From Solibacillus sp. FSL W7-1464 (GTDB taxonomy: Bacteria > Bacillota > Bacilli > Bacillales_A > Planococcaceae): a stretch of 64,000 bases of DNA. The translations under genes and the position numbers were made by a program. Shown here in pieces: positions 27,378 to 37,850 of this stretch. Position 1 is the first letter of the stretch, and each line of letters begins with the position of its first letter. Where the stretch lies: positions 2,519,001 to 2,583,000 of the forward strand of contig NZ_JBBORC010000001.1 of NCBI RefSeq assembly GCF_038004425.1, given 5' to 3'. Under the pieces are notes generated by a model, which did no database searches, was not told the origin of the DNA, and worked only from the letters and a program-made list of their open reading frames with translations.

Positions 27378-29651
27378 TTATACTTGCGGCTCGTCTGAAC
27401 CCCATTGTTTTTTCTCTTTTTTCACAACAGAAGTACCTTTTTTGTCCATTTCACGGCATTTCAGTGAATACCAAACTTGTGCCGCGATACAGATTGAAGA
27501 ATAGATACCTGTAATTAACCCGATTAATAAAGCGATCGAGAAGTTTTGAATTGAAGGAGCACCTAAGAAAATCAGTGCAATGACTACAACAATAACCGTC
27601 AATACCGTATTAACAGAGCGCCCCATTGTTTGACGAAGAGATTTGTTGACGATCAACGCAAGCTCTTCTTTCGTCGTAATTTTTTCGTGACGGTCAATAT
27701 TTTCGCGAATACGGTCAAATGTTACAATTGTATCGTTTATCGAATAACCGACAATCGTTAAGACCGCAGCGATAAACGTAATATCTACCTCTAAACGCAG
27801 CATACTGAAAACCACAATGATAAAGAATACATCATGCAATAATGAAATGATGGCACCTAGCCCCATACGCCATTCAAATCGGATCGCTACATAGATAATA
27901 ATCCCGAGTGCTGCCAATGCCAATGCATAGATTGCATTTTTTGCCAGTTCTTTTCCGACTGTAGCCGAAACAGTACTTAAGCTTGGCTCATGACCGTACT
28001 TTTCGTTAACCTGCGCTGTAAAATCAAGGACTTCCTGTTGAGAGAAGTCATCTTTGTAACGCATTACCGCGATTGACTGATCATCGCCTGAAATCACGAC
28101 ATCCTCGTTTGCAAAGCCGATTTCATCCAGATAATCTATAACTTCTTCCTGTACCAGTGCTGTCTCGGATTTTATCTCTACACGCGTACCACTTGAGAAA
28201 TCAATTCCTAAATTAAGCTTGAATACACCAAGCACAACAATACCCGCTACTAAAATAAGTGTTGATATCGCATAGAATTTTTTACGGTTTCCAACGAAGT
28301 CGAACTTATCAAATTTCGTTGTCAAGTCAAGCGAAGTGATTTCTTCATCAAGTGAATGCTGTTTCGATCTGCTAATTCCGAACCATGCCGGATTATTGAA
28401 GTAGCCGCTGTTTACAAGTAGCCCCTGCAATAAGCGAGAGCCCCATACCGCAGTTACAAATGATAGTAAAATCGAAATAATCAATGTTGTTGCGAAACCT
28501 TTAACAGAACTCGTACCGTAGTAGAATAATACAACAGCAGCAAGTAAAGTTGTCAATTGCGCATCAATGATTGCCGATAGTGATTGTTTTGAACCTAATT
28601 TAAATGCGTCTTTCACAGTATGGCCAACACGCAGTTCTTCACGAATACGCTCAGCTGTTAAGATGTTCGCATCAACGGCCATCCCGATCCCTAATACAAT
28701 CGCTGCAATCCCCGGTAATGTTAAGACAGCATTAATACCATTAAAGACGATTAATACTAAATATGTGAATACCGATAATGTAATAATTGAGATAAAGCCC
28801 GGTAAACGGTAGTAGATCAGCATGAACAGGAAGATTAACAGGACACCGACAACCCCTGCGAATACTGTATCATTTAAAGCATCTTCACCGAACTGTGCAC
28901 CAACAGATGTTGAATAAATTTCCGTTAACTTAACAGGTAAAGAACCTGCATTTAATACAGATGCAAAGTTTTTCGTTTCTTCTACTGTGAAGTTACCCGA
29001 AATCATAACATCCGTTGTATTTAAAACTTGTGTTACAGAAGCAGCTGACTGGAATTTCTGCTCGCCTGGTGGCTTTTTGCTTTCTGCAGCATAGGAATCT
29101 ACACCCTCTTCAAAATCCAACCAAACTACCAATAAGTTATTCGGTGCGCCCATGCTCATGACTTTTTGCGTCACTTCTGCAAATTTTGCCGCGTCTTTCA
29201 ATGTTAAAGTTACAATTGGCTGGTTTTGCTGGTCAAATGACGCTGCTGCGCCACCTTCCTTTAAATCTGTGCCATCCAATAAAATATTATCATTTACATC
29301 ACGGAATGTTAAATTCGCTGTACTTGATAATAGCTCACGAGCAGATTCCTGATCTGCCAATCCTGCAAGCTGTACACGAATCCGGTCTTCCCCTTCAATT
29401 TGAATGCTTGGCTCACTAACCCCAAATGCATTAATACGATTGTTCAATGCCGTTGTTGTATCCGCCAATACATCTTGGGTAACCGCCTGTCCATCAACCA
29501 GTGATTCCACTTCATAAAGCACTTCAAATCCACCCTGAAGGTCCAATCCAAGTTTTACATCGTTTAAAACCTTCTCTACCGTTGTGCCCATTCCTGTAAA
29601 AAGCAGTGCTACGACAAGAACGAACGTAATGATACGGTTTGCTAATTTCAT
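27378..29651 (-). CDS. secDF: Fused protein-export membrane protein SecDF
   Basis: 757 residues, SecD and SecF in one chain as in Bacillus. SecD part: first helix, large extracytoplasmic P1 domain with KLGLDLQGGFEVLYEVE, and five more helices (GIGMAVDANILTAERIREEL); linker near TTKFDKFDFVGNRKKF; SecF part begins around residue 455 with LNLGIDFSSGTRVEI and includes VGYSINDTIVTFDRIREN. It uses the proton gradient to help complete Sec translocation. ATG with GAGGAGG upstream; a 7-bp hairpin (29670-29691) lies just before the SD. Confidence 0.96.
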   Translation of the reverse strand: MKLANRIITFVLVVALLFTGMGTTVEKVLNDVKLGLDLQGGFEVLYEVESLVDGQAVTQDVLADTTTALNNRINAFGVSEPSIQIEGEDRIRVQLAGLADQESARELLSSTANLTFRDVNDNILLDGTDLKEGGAAASFDQQNQPIVTLTLKDAAKFAEVTQKVMSMGAPNNLLVVWLDFEEGVDSYAAESKKPPGEQKFQSAASVTQVLNTTDVMISGNFTVEETKNFASVLNAGSLPVKLTEIYSTSVGAQFGEDALNDTVFAGVVGVLLIFLFMLIYYRLPGFISIITLSVFTYLVLIVFNGINAVLTLPGIAAIVLGIGMAVDANILTAERIREELRVGHTVKDAFKLGSKQSLSAIIDAQLTTLLAAVVLFYYGTSSVKGFATTLIISILLSFVTAVWGSRLLQGLLVNSGYFNNPAWFGISRSKQHSLDEEITSLDLTTKFDKFDFVGNRKKFYAISTLILVAGIVVLGVFKLNLGIDFSSGTRVEIKSETALVQEEVIDYLDEIGFANEDVVISGDDQSIAVMRYKDDFSQQEVLDFTAQVNEKYGHEPSLSTVSATVGKELAKNAIYALALAALGIIIYVAIRFEWRMGLGAIISLLHDVFFIIVVFSMLRLEVDITFIAAVLTIVGYSINDTIVTFDRIRENIDRHEKITTKEELALIVNKSLRQTMGRSVNTVLTVIVVVIALIFLGAPSIQNFSIALLIGLITGIYSSICIAAQVWYSLKCREMDKKGTSVVKKEKKQWGSDEPQV

Positions 29652-29669
29652 TAAAAAATCCTCCTCAAT

Positions 29670-29691
29670 ATCACACTAAACGCGGTGTGAT
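29670..29691 (-). promoter_or_regulatory. Small hairpin next to the secDF ribosome-binding site
   Basis: ATCACAC / GTGTGAT, 7 bp with an 8-nt loop, ends 3 nt before the GAGGAGG of secDF on the minus strand. Possible translational control; could be chance. Confidence 0.3.
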
Positions 29692-29870
29692 GTAAAACGT
29701 AAAAAAAAATTACCTTCCATAAATTATGTATTTATTACAATAATTTTCTGAATCACTTTTCAAAAATAACAATCCGATAGTTTGAAAAGCACAACACTCT
29801 CATTATGAAACAGCTAATGGAAACTGTCAAATTATTACTAGATAATTTATTATATAATTCTTATTTTCCC

Positions 29871-30179
29871 CTACTCTTTTAGCGGATGGAATAAAGTTTG
29901 CAGCTCTTCATTGGAAAGCCTTAAATTCATTTCATTGCGCTTAAAATCCTTAATTTGCATATAGCTTAACACTTCCGAAGCAGTTGCACCGAAAATACCG
30001 GCCGTCAGCTCATGCAATCGCATATTTTGCACATCTCTTTTGCGCCACACCTTATCGATGCAATATTTCCATAAATCCTGTTCTGTTATCGAATCATATC
30101 CATAGTAATGAAATTCCTCGATTTTGTTCGTCAATATAAGCTGTACGTTTTCGTAAAGACTGAAAAATGGAATTTGCAT
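29871..30179 (-). CDS. comN: Post-transcriptional regulator ComN
   Basis: 102 residues, matching the ~98-residue Bacillus ComN (YrzD), which acts on comE mRNA and is found at division sites. Recognisable core: KIEEFHYYGYDSITEQDLWK followed by a DLW..C..K.W pattern and LSYMQIKDFKRNEMNLRLSN near the end. Position between secDF and spoVB is the same as in B. subtilis. Start ATG 30179 with GGAG 8 nt upstream. Competence genes themselves are not in this window. Confidence 0.82.
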   Translation of the reverse strand: MQIPFFSLYENVQLILTNKIEEFHYYGYDSITEQDLWKYCIDKVWRKRDVQNMRLHELTAGIFGATASEVLSYMQIKDFKRNEMNLRLSNEELQTLFHPLKE

Positions 30180-30278
30180 GTCGATCACTCCTGAACTTAG
30201 GTTTTAACTGCGATTACTATTGCATACTTTATTGTATATGAATGAAATTAAATTGAGAAGGGAGAAAGCAGAAGTTAT

Positions 30279-31781
30279 TTGGGCTCATTTCTAAAAGGAA
30301 CATTATTTTTAATGTTTGTCATATTTATTTCAAAATGTCTCGGGTTTATGTACAGAATGCAGTTTATGCGTATTGCCGGGGAGGAAGCGGTCGGGCTCTA
30401 TATGACGGCTTATCCGACATTTATATTTTTCATTTCGCTTATCCAATTAGGTATTCCGATTGCCATCTCCAAACTGATCGCCGAATACACTGCGAAACGG
30501 AAAACGGAACATGTCACATCGGTCATGAAAACAGCAATCAAAATTTCCGCCATTTCGATTATTTTATTCAGCCCATTCATTTATTTTGCTATTCCGTATA
30601 TCGCAAAAGTGCTTTTACATAATGAGAATCTTATTTTCACACTTTATATTAGCCTTTTCACAATTCCGATCGTTATCTTTTCAAGCTTGATAAAAGCATA
30701 TTTACAAGGTTTAGCGAAAATAGCACCAACTGCATGGGCACAACTTCTTGAACAGCTAGTACGGATCGGTCTCATCGTCGCATTGCTGCCGTACTTTATT
30801 TCAGAGTCACCAGCATTGACAGCAGCTGCCGCGATGGGCATCACAGCAATTGGTGAGATTTTTTCATTACTGTTTTTAGCAATTTTTTATAAACGCTCAA
30901 GTAAAATGTTCAAAAAGGGGTCAACAGACACTTCCTTTACAAAACCGATTTTTAATATTGCACTTCCTTCAGCGGGCAGTAAATTGTTTGGTACATTCAC
31001 ATGGTTTTTGGAACCCATCATTTTCTTAAAAGCACTGACGGTTTCAGGATTGGCTGCAGGCGCTGCCACTACATTGTATGGAATCATCTCAGGTGTGCAT
31101 ATACCATTACTGCTGTTCCCTGCTTTCATACCTGCCGCATTGGCTATTGTACTTATTCCTGCAGTAAGCAGCGCACTGGCAAGCAGTAATTACCCGTTGC
31201 TGAATAAACGCATTACACATTCATTACGACTCTCTTCATTAATTGGCTGTATGGCCGCTACCGTATTTTTCATACACGGCGATGAGTTGACAATGGTGCT
31301 GTTTCATCTTGAAGAAAATCGTGGCTATATGAAGATATTGGCACCTATTTTTTATTTTTATTATATTCAGAGCCCGCTCCACTCCATTCTACAGGCACTC
31401 GATGAAGCACAGGCTGCCATGATGAATTCCATCTATGGAGGAATCGGAAAACTGTTTTTGCTTTTTTTCCTTGCCTCACAACCTGCCATTCAGGAAAAAG
31501 GCGCGATTATCGCTATAGGCTTTGGGGTATTAATTACATCCTTCTTACACATCGCTTCCATCAGGCAGCAGAAAAAGATTAATGTCGGTTTCCGTTTTTT
31601 CGTTCTGCCGTATGGTATTTTCATCCTTACTTGTTTTGTGCAGCCAATCATTGCCGCCGGAATGCCGCTTATCGTAAGTGTTGCCATTACAATTGGGCTT
31701 GTCTTGCTGTTACTTTTCATTACAAAGCAAATCCGTTTCAATGATTTCCATTACCTTCGTTCAATTTTTTCGCGCTCGTAA
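30279..31781 (+). CDS. spoVB: Stage V sporulation protein B (MOP-superfamily flippase)
   Basis: 500 residues, about 14 membrane helices, MATE/Wzx-like. SpoVB-type proteins are needed for spore cortex synthesis and belong to the same group as lipid II flippases. Start of the family is clear: FLKGTLFLMFVIFISKCLGF then GEEAVGLYMTAYPTF and LGIPIAISKLIAEY. TTG start at 30279; the GGGAG lies 14 nt upstream, unusually far. The 3' end overlaps the 3' end of the convergent DUF421 gene by 21 bp. Confidence 0.92.
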   Translation: MGSFLKGTLFLMFVIFISKCLGFMYRMQFMRIAGEEAVGLYMTAYPTFIFFISLIQLGIPIAISKLIAEYTAKRKTEHVTSVMKTAIKISAISIILFSPFIYFAIPYIAKVLLHNENLIFTLYISLFTIPIVIFSSLIKAYLQGLAKIAPTAWAQLLEQLVRIGLIVALLPYFISESPALTAAAAMGITAIGEIFSLLFLAIFYKRSSKMFKKGSTDTSFTKPIFNIALPSAGSKLFGTFTWFLEPIIFLKALTVSGLAAGAATTLYGIISGVHIPLLLFPAFIPAALAIVLIPAVSSALASSNYPLLNKRITHSLRLSSLIGCMAATVFFIHGDELTMVLFHLEENRGYMKILAPIFYFYYIQSPLHSILQALDEAQAAMMNSIYGGIGKLFLLFFLASQPAIQEKGAIIAIGFGVLITSFLHIASIRQQKKINVGFRFFVLPYGIFILTCFVQPIIAAGMPLIVSVAITIGLVLLLLFITKQIRFNDFHYLRSIFSRS

Positions 31782-32402
31782 TTGGACAAACCACTTTCCG
31801 TCTTCATAACTGCAGTAGAAGATATCGCGTATATTGGGATACCCGTTTATCAATAATTCATGAACGAGCCATTTTTCATCTTTACCAATAATTTTTAAAT
31901 GTCTTTTATCAACATAGCCGTCCAAAATGAGAGGTAAAATAAATCCGCCTTGATCTTTTTGGTAGATCGACAGCTTTCCGGACTGTTCCAGAAAGGCGTA
32001 GGCAACATCCTGGACAGAGCAGACTCCCTGTTCGCGTAACTGCTGGAGCAAGTCATCGAGATTATAGCGCTGCTTTTTCATCTCCATTTCACAGATAAAA
32101 CCATCACGAATAACAAGAGAGGGATCACCTTCAATAAAGTCACGCAGTTTTTTATTTTTTAATATGAGCCAGGAGTTTAAATATTGAATCAAAAACAATA
32201 AAATAATAGGCAAAACAGCTTTGAAGAATTGCCGATCATAATCGTCCAGTGCAATTGCAGCAATTTCGCCCATTAATACAAATATTGCCAGGTCCACTAT
32301 ACTGAGTTCACCAACTTCACGTTTACCCATAAGACGGAAAACAATCAGTAAAATAATATACAAAACAATTGTTCGGAATATAATTAATGTATAATCTTCC
32401 AA
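31761..32402 (-). CDS. yrbG: DUF421 membrane protein (YrbG/YetF family)
   Basis: 213 residues. Three N-terminal membrane helices (IIFRTIVLYIILLIVFRLM, LAIFVLMGEIAAIALDD, AVLPIILLFLIQYLNSWLI) containing the MGKREVGELSIVDLAIF motif, then the cytoplasmic DUF421 domain (GDPSLVIRDGFICEMEMKKQ, DLLQQLREQGVCSVQDVAYA). In Bacillus some YetF-group proteins are germination or spore-membrane proteins; the exact function here is unknown. Start TTG 32402 with GAGAGG 8 nt upstream, in preference to GTG 32411. Convergent overlap with spoVB. Confidence 0.85.
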   Translation of the reverse strand: MEDYTLIIFRTIVLYIILLIVFRLMGKREVGELSIVDLAIFVLMGEIAAIALDDYDRQFFKAVLPIILLFLIQYLNSWLILKNKKLRDFIEGDPSLVIRDGFICEMEMKKQRYNLDDLLQQLREQGVCSVQDVAYAFLEQSGKLSIYQKDQGGFILPLILDGYVDKRHLKIIGKDEKWLVHELLINGYPNIRDIFYCSYEDGKWFVQLRARKN

Positions 32403-32451
32403 TTGATTCACCTCTCATACAATAGCTTGTTCTAAATTGCATGAAAGATAC

Positions 32452-32490
32452 AAAAAAGCTTGCGGAAAATTAATTTCCGCAAGCTTTTTT
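32452..32490. terminator. Terminator after yajC
   Basis: Near-perfect symmetric hairpin AAAAAAGCTTGCGGAAA / TTTCCGCAAGCTTTTTT; U-tracts on both strands. It separates yajC from the DUF421 gene. Confidence 0.9.
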
Positions 32491-32497
32491 AGAACGT

Positions 32498-32758
32498 TTA
32501 AACCGTTTCAACACGACCAATTGCTTGGCGTTCGAATTTTAAACGTGTATTTCCGTCAACGATTAAATAGACTGTCGTATCTTCAATTGCATCAACTTCT
32601 CCGTGTAAGCCACCTACAGTAACTACTTTGTCACCACGTTTTAAGCTGTTTTGCATTGTAGCAGTTGCTTTTTGACGTTTTTGTGCCGGACGAATTAAAA
32701 TGAACCACATCGCAACGAACATTACGATAATCGGTAAAAATTGTACTAAACCATCCAT
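32498..32758 (-). CDS. yajC: Preprotein translocase accessory subunit YajC
   Basis: 86 residues. One N-terminal membrane helix (LPIIVMFVAMWFILIRPAQKR) and a small C-terminal domain with LKRGDKVVTVGGLHGEV. In E. coli YajC associates with SecDF; both are encoded here. ATG 32758 has AGGGGG 10 nt upstream; a TTG at 32764 is 4-5 nt away and less likely. Downstream of tgt in the ruvA-ruvB-queA-tgt-yajC order. Confidence 0.93.
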   Translation of the reverse strand: MDGLVQFLPIIVMFVAMWFILIRPAQKRQKATATMQNSLKRGDKVVTVGGLHGEVDAIEDTTVYLIVDGNTRLKFERQAIGRVETV

Positions 32759-32886
32759 TTTCAAATTGCCCCCTTCCTCTATCTCTTTCTCACTTACCTA
32801 GTATAGTATAGAATTGCACGTTATTGCGCAAAAAACTCTTTTTTTTCTCAAAAAATTATATAGAATTTCGGTTTTCGAACATATTT

Positions 32887-34065
<1,179 letters not shown>

Positions 34066-34093
34066 CTAAAGTAAACACAGTACTTCGAATGAA

Positions 34094-34119
34094 AACACCT
34101 ACTAAGTTTAGTAGGTGTT
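34094..34119 (-). terminator. Hairpin between queA and tgt
   Basis: Perfect 11-bp stem AACACCTACTA / TAGTAGGTGTT with a 4-nt loop, followed by only TTTTC. Probably an attenuating intercistronic terminator or processing signal. Confidence 0.6.
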
Positions 34120-34161
34120 GCACAAATCATTATTGTATATAGGTTTTTGTTTAATTGCAAA

Positions 34162-35199
34162 TTACTTAGCCGGTCGGATAAACATGGCATCGCCAAAGCT
34201 GAAGAAACGGTATTTTTCCTTAACCGCTTGTTCATAGGCGTTCATAATTGTTTCCTTCGAGGCAAGTGCGCTGACAAGCATTACTAATGTCGACTTCGGT
34301 AAATGGAAGTTTGTAATCAGTCCGTCGATTGCTTTATATTCATATCCCGGATAAATGAAAATATTTGTCCATCCCTGTGAAGCAACAATTTTACCGTCAT
34401 TTTTCGATGCAACTGTTTCAAGTGTACGGGTCGAAGTTGTCCCTACTGAGATAATCTTGCCACCTGCTTGTTTAACACGTTCGATTACAGTCGCTGCCTC
34501 TTCAGTAACACTGTAAAATTCAGAGTGCATATCATGATCCTCAATCGAATCCACACTTACAGGACGGAATGTACCAAGTCCTACGTGCAGTGTAATAAAT
34601 ACGACTTCCACACCTTTTGCTTTAATCGCTTCTAGTAAAGGCTGTGTAAAATGCAGACCTGCTGTTGGTGCAGCTGCAGAACCGCGCTCTTTCGCAAACA
34701 CCGTTTGATAGCGATCTTGGTCATCCAACTTTTCACGAATATAGGGCGGTAATGGCATTTCACCAAGCTGATCTAAAATTTCATAAAAAATCCCGTCATA
34801 TGTGAACTTGAATGTACGGCCGCCGTGCTCAAGCTCACCCGTACAAGTCGCCGTCAATAGTCCATCGCCAAATGTAACGACAGTGCCGATTTTAACACGC
34901 TTCGCTGGCTTCACTAATGTTTCCCACTCATCATCATTTGTCTGTTTCAACAGCAATAATTCAATGTTCGCACCCGTATCAGCTTTGACACCCATTAAGC
35001 GTGCCGGCAAAACGCGTGTATCATTCAACACTAAACAATCTCCTGCATTTAGCTCATCCAAAATATAACCGAATGTATGATGCTCCACTTCCAGTGAGTT
35101 CGGATTTACTACCATTAGACGACTCGCTGTACGGTCCAATAATGGTGTTTGGGCAATTAATTCCTCTGGCAAATAAAAATCAAAATCTTCTGCTTTCAC
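34162..35199 (-). CDS. queA: S-adenosylmethionine:tRNA ribosyltransferase-isomerase
   Basis: 345 residues. Transfers and isomerises the ribosyl group of SAM onto preQ1-tRNA to give epoxyqueuosine. [18 protein letters not shown] at the N-terminus, [12 protein letters not shown] in the middle and [14 protein letters not shown] near the C-terminus are diagnostic. GTG 35199 has GGAAG 8 nt upstream; TTG 35205 is too close. Starts 15 bp after ruvB. Confidence 0.96.
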   Translation of the reverse strand: MKAEDFDFYLPEELIAQTPLLDRTASRLMVVNPNSLEVEHHTFGYILDELNAGDCLVLNDTRVLPARLMGVKADTGANIELLLLKQTNDDEWETLVKPAKRVKIGTVVTFGDGLLTATCTGELEHGGRTFKFTYDGIFYEILDQLGEMPLPPYIREKLDDQDRYQTVFAKERGSAAAPTAGLHFTQPLLEAIKAKGVEVVFITLHVGLGTFRPVSVDSIEDHDMHSEFYSVTEEAATVIERVKQAGGKIISVGTTSTRTLETVASKNDGKIVASQGWTNIFIYPGYEYKAIDGLITNFHLPKSTLVMLVSALASKETIMNAYEQAVKEKYRFFSFGDAMFIRPAK

Positions 35200-35214
35200 G
35201 TTCAAAACTTCCTT

Positions 35215-36219
35215 CTATTCATTTTGTGTCGGCGGATAACCGAAATGGTCGTAACATAGATTTGTCGCAATTCGGCCCCGTGGTGTTCTTTGGATAAATC
35301 CGATTTGCAGTAAATATGGTTCATATACATCTTCAATCGTAATGCGCTCTTCACCGATCGATGCCGCTAATGCATCCAATCCGACAGGACCTCCGCCGAA
35401 TCGTTCAATCATTGACTGCATCAATTTATGATCGATATGATCCAGTCCGCGAGGGTCGACTTGCAATAGTTCAAGTGCCTGTTCCGCCAGACTTGTGGAA
35501 ACAATGCCATCTGCCAGTACTTGTGCATAGTCACGCACACGCTTTAACAATCGATTTGCAATACGCGGAGTCCCACGGGATCTACGGGCAATTTCAAATG
35601 CCGCATGCTTATCGAGCGATACACCGAACAATTCGCCTGATCGGATAACAATTTCTGCAAGTGACTGTTCATCATAATATTCCAAGCGCGATAATACACC
35701 AAAACGGTCACGAAGCGGGGCAGATAAAGCACCTGCTCTCGTTGTTGCACCAACAAGTGTAAATGGGGGCAATTCCAATCGAATCGAACGGGCTTCAGGT
35801 CCTTTTCCGACTACGATATCCAGACAGAAATCTTCCATTGCCGAATATAGCACCTCTTCAATCGCTCTAGGCAGGCGATGAATTTCATCGATAAAAAGTA
35901 CATCTCCTGCTTCAAGAGAGCTCAAAATCGCTGCCAGATCGCCAGGCCGTTCAATCGCAGGACCGCTCGTCATCTTTACATTTACATCCATCTCGTTGGC
36001 TATGACGATTGCTAACGTCGTCTTCCCTAAACCTGGTGGTCCATAAAGGAGAACATGGTCAAGACTTTCCTGACGTAGCTTAGCTGCTTTGATAAAGATT
36101 TCCAGGTTTTCTTTCACTTTATCCTGGCCTATGTATTGCACTAGTCGTTGCGGCCTTAAAGATAGCTCGAACTGCTGCTCGGCATCTGTTGCTTCACCAG
36201 AAAGTACACGGTCTGACAT
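35215..36219 (-). CDS. ruvB: Holliday junction branch-migration helicase RuvB
   Basis: 334 residues, AAA+ motor of the RuvAB complex. Walker [13 protein letters not shown] near 59-70, Walker [10 protein letters not shown], sensor [11 protein letters not shown] and C-terminal winged-helix domain ending TPRGRIAT. Start ATG 36219 with AAGGAG 8 nt upstream; GTG 36228 would place the SD inside the coding region. It follows ruvA by 15 bp and shares its LexA-box promoter. Confidence 0.97.
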   Translation of the reverse strand: MSDRVLSGEATDAEQQFELSLRPQRLVQYIGQDKVKENLEIFIKAAKLRQESLDHVLLYGPPGLGKTTLAIVIANEMDVNVKMTSGPAIERPGDLAAILSSLEAGDVLFIDEIHRLPRAIEEVLYSAMEDFCLDIVVGKGPEARSIRLELPPFTLVGATTRAGALSAPLRDRFGVLSRLEYYDEQSLAEIVIRSGELFGVSLDKHAAFEIARRSRGTPRIANRLLKRVRDYAQVLADGIVSTSLAEQALELLQVDPRGLDHIDHKLMQSMIERFGGGPVGLDALAASIGEERITIEDVYEPYLLQIGFIQRTPRGRIATNLCYDHFGYPPTQNE

Positions 36220-36234
36220 GATTCTCACTCCTTT

Positions 36235-36855
36235 TTATTTCAATTTCAACAACAGTTTTAACGCCTGCTTAATATAGGCGTCTGTCGTAGATAATTTTTC
36301 GTCTTCACTTAATTGCGGTCTGATTTTATCGAGTTCTTTTTCTGAATAGCCTAATGCGACAAGTGCCAGCATCGCTTCCTGCAACTCATGCTCATTCGGA
36401 TTCACTCCAAATAATGGCAGTTCGTTTTCCGCGCTCGGTAGCTCGACTTGGTCAAGCAGCATGTCCAGCTTCCCTTTTAAATCGAGAATCATCTGACGCG
36501 CTGTCTTCTTCCCGACGCCCGGGAAACGGATTAAAAATGCTTCATCTTCCATTTCAATTGCCTGGATGACAGACGTTGGATTTCCGCTCGCTAAAATAGC
36601 AAGTGCACCTTTTGGGCCGATGCCTGATACCTGAATCAGTTTTTTAAATAATTCACGTTGCTCCAAACTATTGAACCCATATAAATTTTGGGCATCTTCA
36701 CGTACTTGCAGTGACACATAGATTTGTTGTTCACTTGCAGATGCACGGAATGCAAATGGATTTGGTGTATAAAGCATCCAGCCAATCCCTTGTTGCTCTA
36801 ATACAATATATTCTGGGGTAACCCTAGTAACCTGTCCTTTTAAATAATCATACAT
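36235..36855 (-). CDS. ruvA: Holliday junction-binding protein RuvA
   Basis: 206 residues. Tetrameric DNA-binding partner of RuvB. OB domain (MYDYLKGQVTRVTPEYIVLE), helix-hairpin-helix motifs (VSGIGPKGALAIL and FPGVGKKTARQMIL), flexible acidic linker and the C-terminal RuvB-binding three-helix domain (EAMLALVALGYSEKE). ATG 36855 with GAGGG upstream; the frame upstream to 36990 crosses the promoter and is not coding. Confidence 0.96.
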   Translation of the reverse strand: MYDYLKGQVTRVTPEYIVLEQQGIGWMLYTPNPFAFRASASEQQIYVSLQVREDAQNLYGFNSLEQRELFKKLIQVSGIGPKGALAILASGNPTSVIQAIEMEDEAFLIRFPGVGKKTARQMILDLKGKLDMLLDQVELPSAENELPLFGVNPNEHELQEAMLALVALGYSEKELDKIRPQLSEDEKLSTTDAYIKQALKLLLKLK

Positions 36856-36882
36856 CGTTTTATCCCTCACATTTCTTGCTCT

Positions 36883-36922
36883 ATTATAGCATAAGAACTG
36901 TGAATTACCGAACGTATGTTGC
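36883..36922 (-). promoter_or_regulatory. ruvAB promoter with LexA-like box
   Basis: CGAAC-GTAT-GTTGC (36909-36922 on the plus strand) fits the Bacillus LexA consensus CGAAC-N4-GTTCG with two mismatches in one half. A TATAAT (36888-36883 on the minus strand) lies at the distance that puts the box over the -35 region. ruvAB is an SOS operon in B. subtilis, so this is plausible SOS control. Confidence 0.6.
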
Positions 36923-36923
36923 T

Positions 36924-36955
36924 TCAAAAAGAAAAGACCGTCCTTAAAGACAGCC
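36924..36955 (-). terminator. Terminator of the APH-fold kinase gene
   Basis: GGCTGTC / GGACGGTC region forms a 7-bp stem with two G-U pairs on the minus strand and is followed by TTTTCTTTTTG. It separates the coat/kinase pair from ruvAB. Confidence 0.6.
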
Positions 36956-37007
36956 TTTAATAGTTTATCATATTCTTTTCCATCTATCATCGATAATAAA
37001 CTGCGAA

Positions 37008-37850
37008 TTAATTTTGCAATGTATCAATTTGCCTTGCAAAAGAATCATAATTTTTCATCCAGTCATGTACAATCGATTGAATAAATGGGTAGCAGGAAAG
37101 CTTTTGCCGGTCGCTGAGTTTCAAATAGAATAGACATTCCCTTAATATTTCATTCGGGAAAAACAGATAATGAAGCTTTTCCTGCGCTTTATGCAAATAA
37201 TGATGGTCATTAACAAGTGGCTGAATTTCATACTGAACATGCGGCAATACACGATGAATCCATAAAATAATTTCATCTGATGCCTCTCCTAAAGAGGCTA
37301 AATCAAAATCGATAAGTTTTACGTCTTCACCACGTAGCATCACATTATGATGAACAACATCCCCATGTAAAATCGTTTGCTTTTCACTTGGAACTGTAAT
37401 TTGGGCCATTAAACCTAAGGCATAGGAAGCATGATTGACTAAAATATCGTAATTGCTTTTTAATAAACGTCTCAGTTCTCTTTCATGGTTGATAAAACGC
37501 TCGAATCTCCTCGTCCACTTCTCCTGTAATCGATACGCGGACAAGATACCCAATTCCGCCCAAGGAATGACTTCATTTGTTTCATGCAGTTTTTCGATTG
37601 CATGCAGGGAAAGCTGCTGATGTTCAAAACGTTTATACTCCGCACTTTTCCCTTCAAACCAAAACTGCTTTAATATATGCGGCTCTTCATTTTCAACAAG
37701 TGGAATATGATATGGAAATTGTATATTTTCAAGCTCTCGATGAATCGCTTTAACTTTCTGTGCAACAAAACCATTTTCATAGTACTTCATAAAAAAGGAC
37801 CCTTTATGTGTATCCCACTTCCAGCAATTTTCTTTAATTACTATTGACAT
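37008..37850 (-). CDS. APH-fold kinase-like protein next to SafA (CotS/YsxE-like)
   Basis: 280 residues, aminoglycoside-phosphotransferase/CotS-type fold. N-lobe with WKWDTHKGSFFMKYY (Lys in the ATP-binding position), C-lobe with ILHGDVVHHNVML (Brenner-type HGD...N loop) and VKLIDFDLASLG (metal-binding Asp), so catalytic residues look intact. Spore-former relatives include coat protein CotS, YutH and YsxE; substrate unknown, and it is not evidence of drug resistance. Start ATG 37850 lies inside the last codons of the SafA-like gene (10-bp overlap) with no clear SD, suggesting translational coupling. In Bacillus the comparable kinase ysxE is beside spoVID instead. Confidence 0.8.
   Translation of the reverse strand: MSIVIKENCWKWDTHKGSFFMKYYENGFVAQKVKAIHRELENIQFPYHIPLVENEEPHILKQFWFEGKSAEYKRFEHQQLSLHAIEKLHETNEVIPWAELGILSAYRLQEKWTRRFERFINHERELRRLLKSNYDILVNHASYALGLMAQITVPSEKQTILHGDVVHHNVMLRGEDVKLIDFDLASLGEASDEIILWIHRVLPHVQYEIQPLVNDHHYLHKAQEKLHYLFFPNEILRECLFYLKLSDRQKLSCYPFIQSIVHDWMKNYDSFARQIDTLQN

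Noticed and set aside
36856-36990. 45 extra residues on RuvA
   Set aside because: Would run through the LexA-like box, the -10 element and a terminator; ATG 36855 has its own SD.
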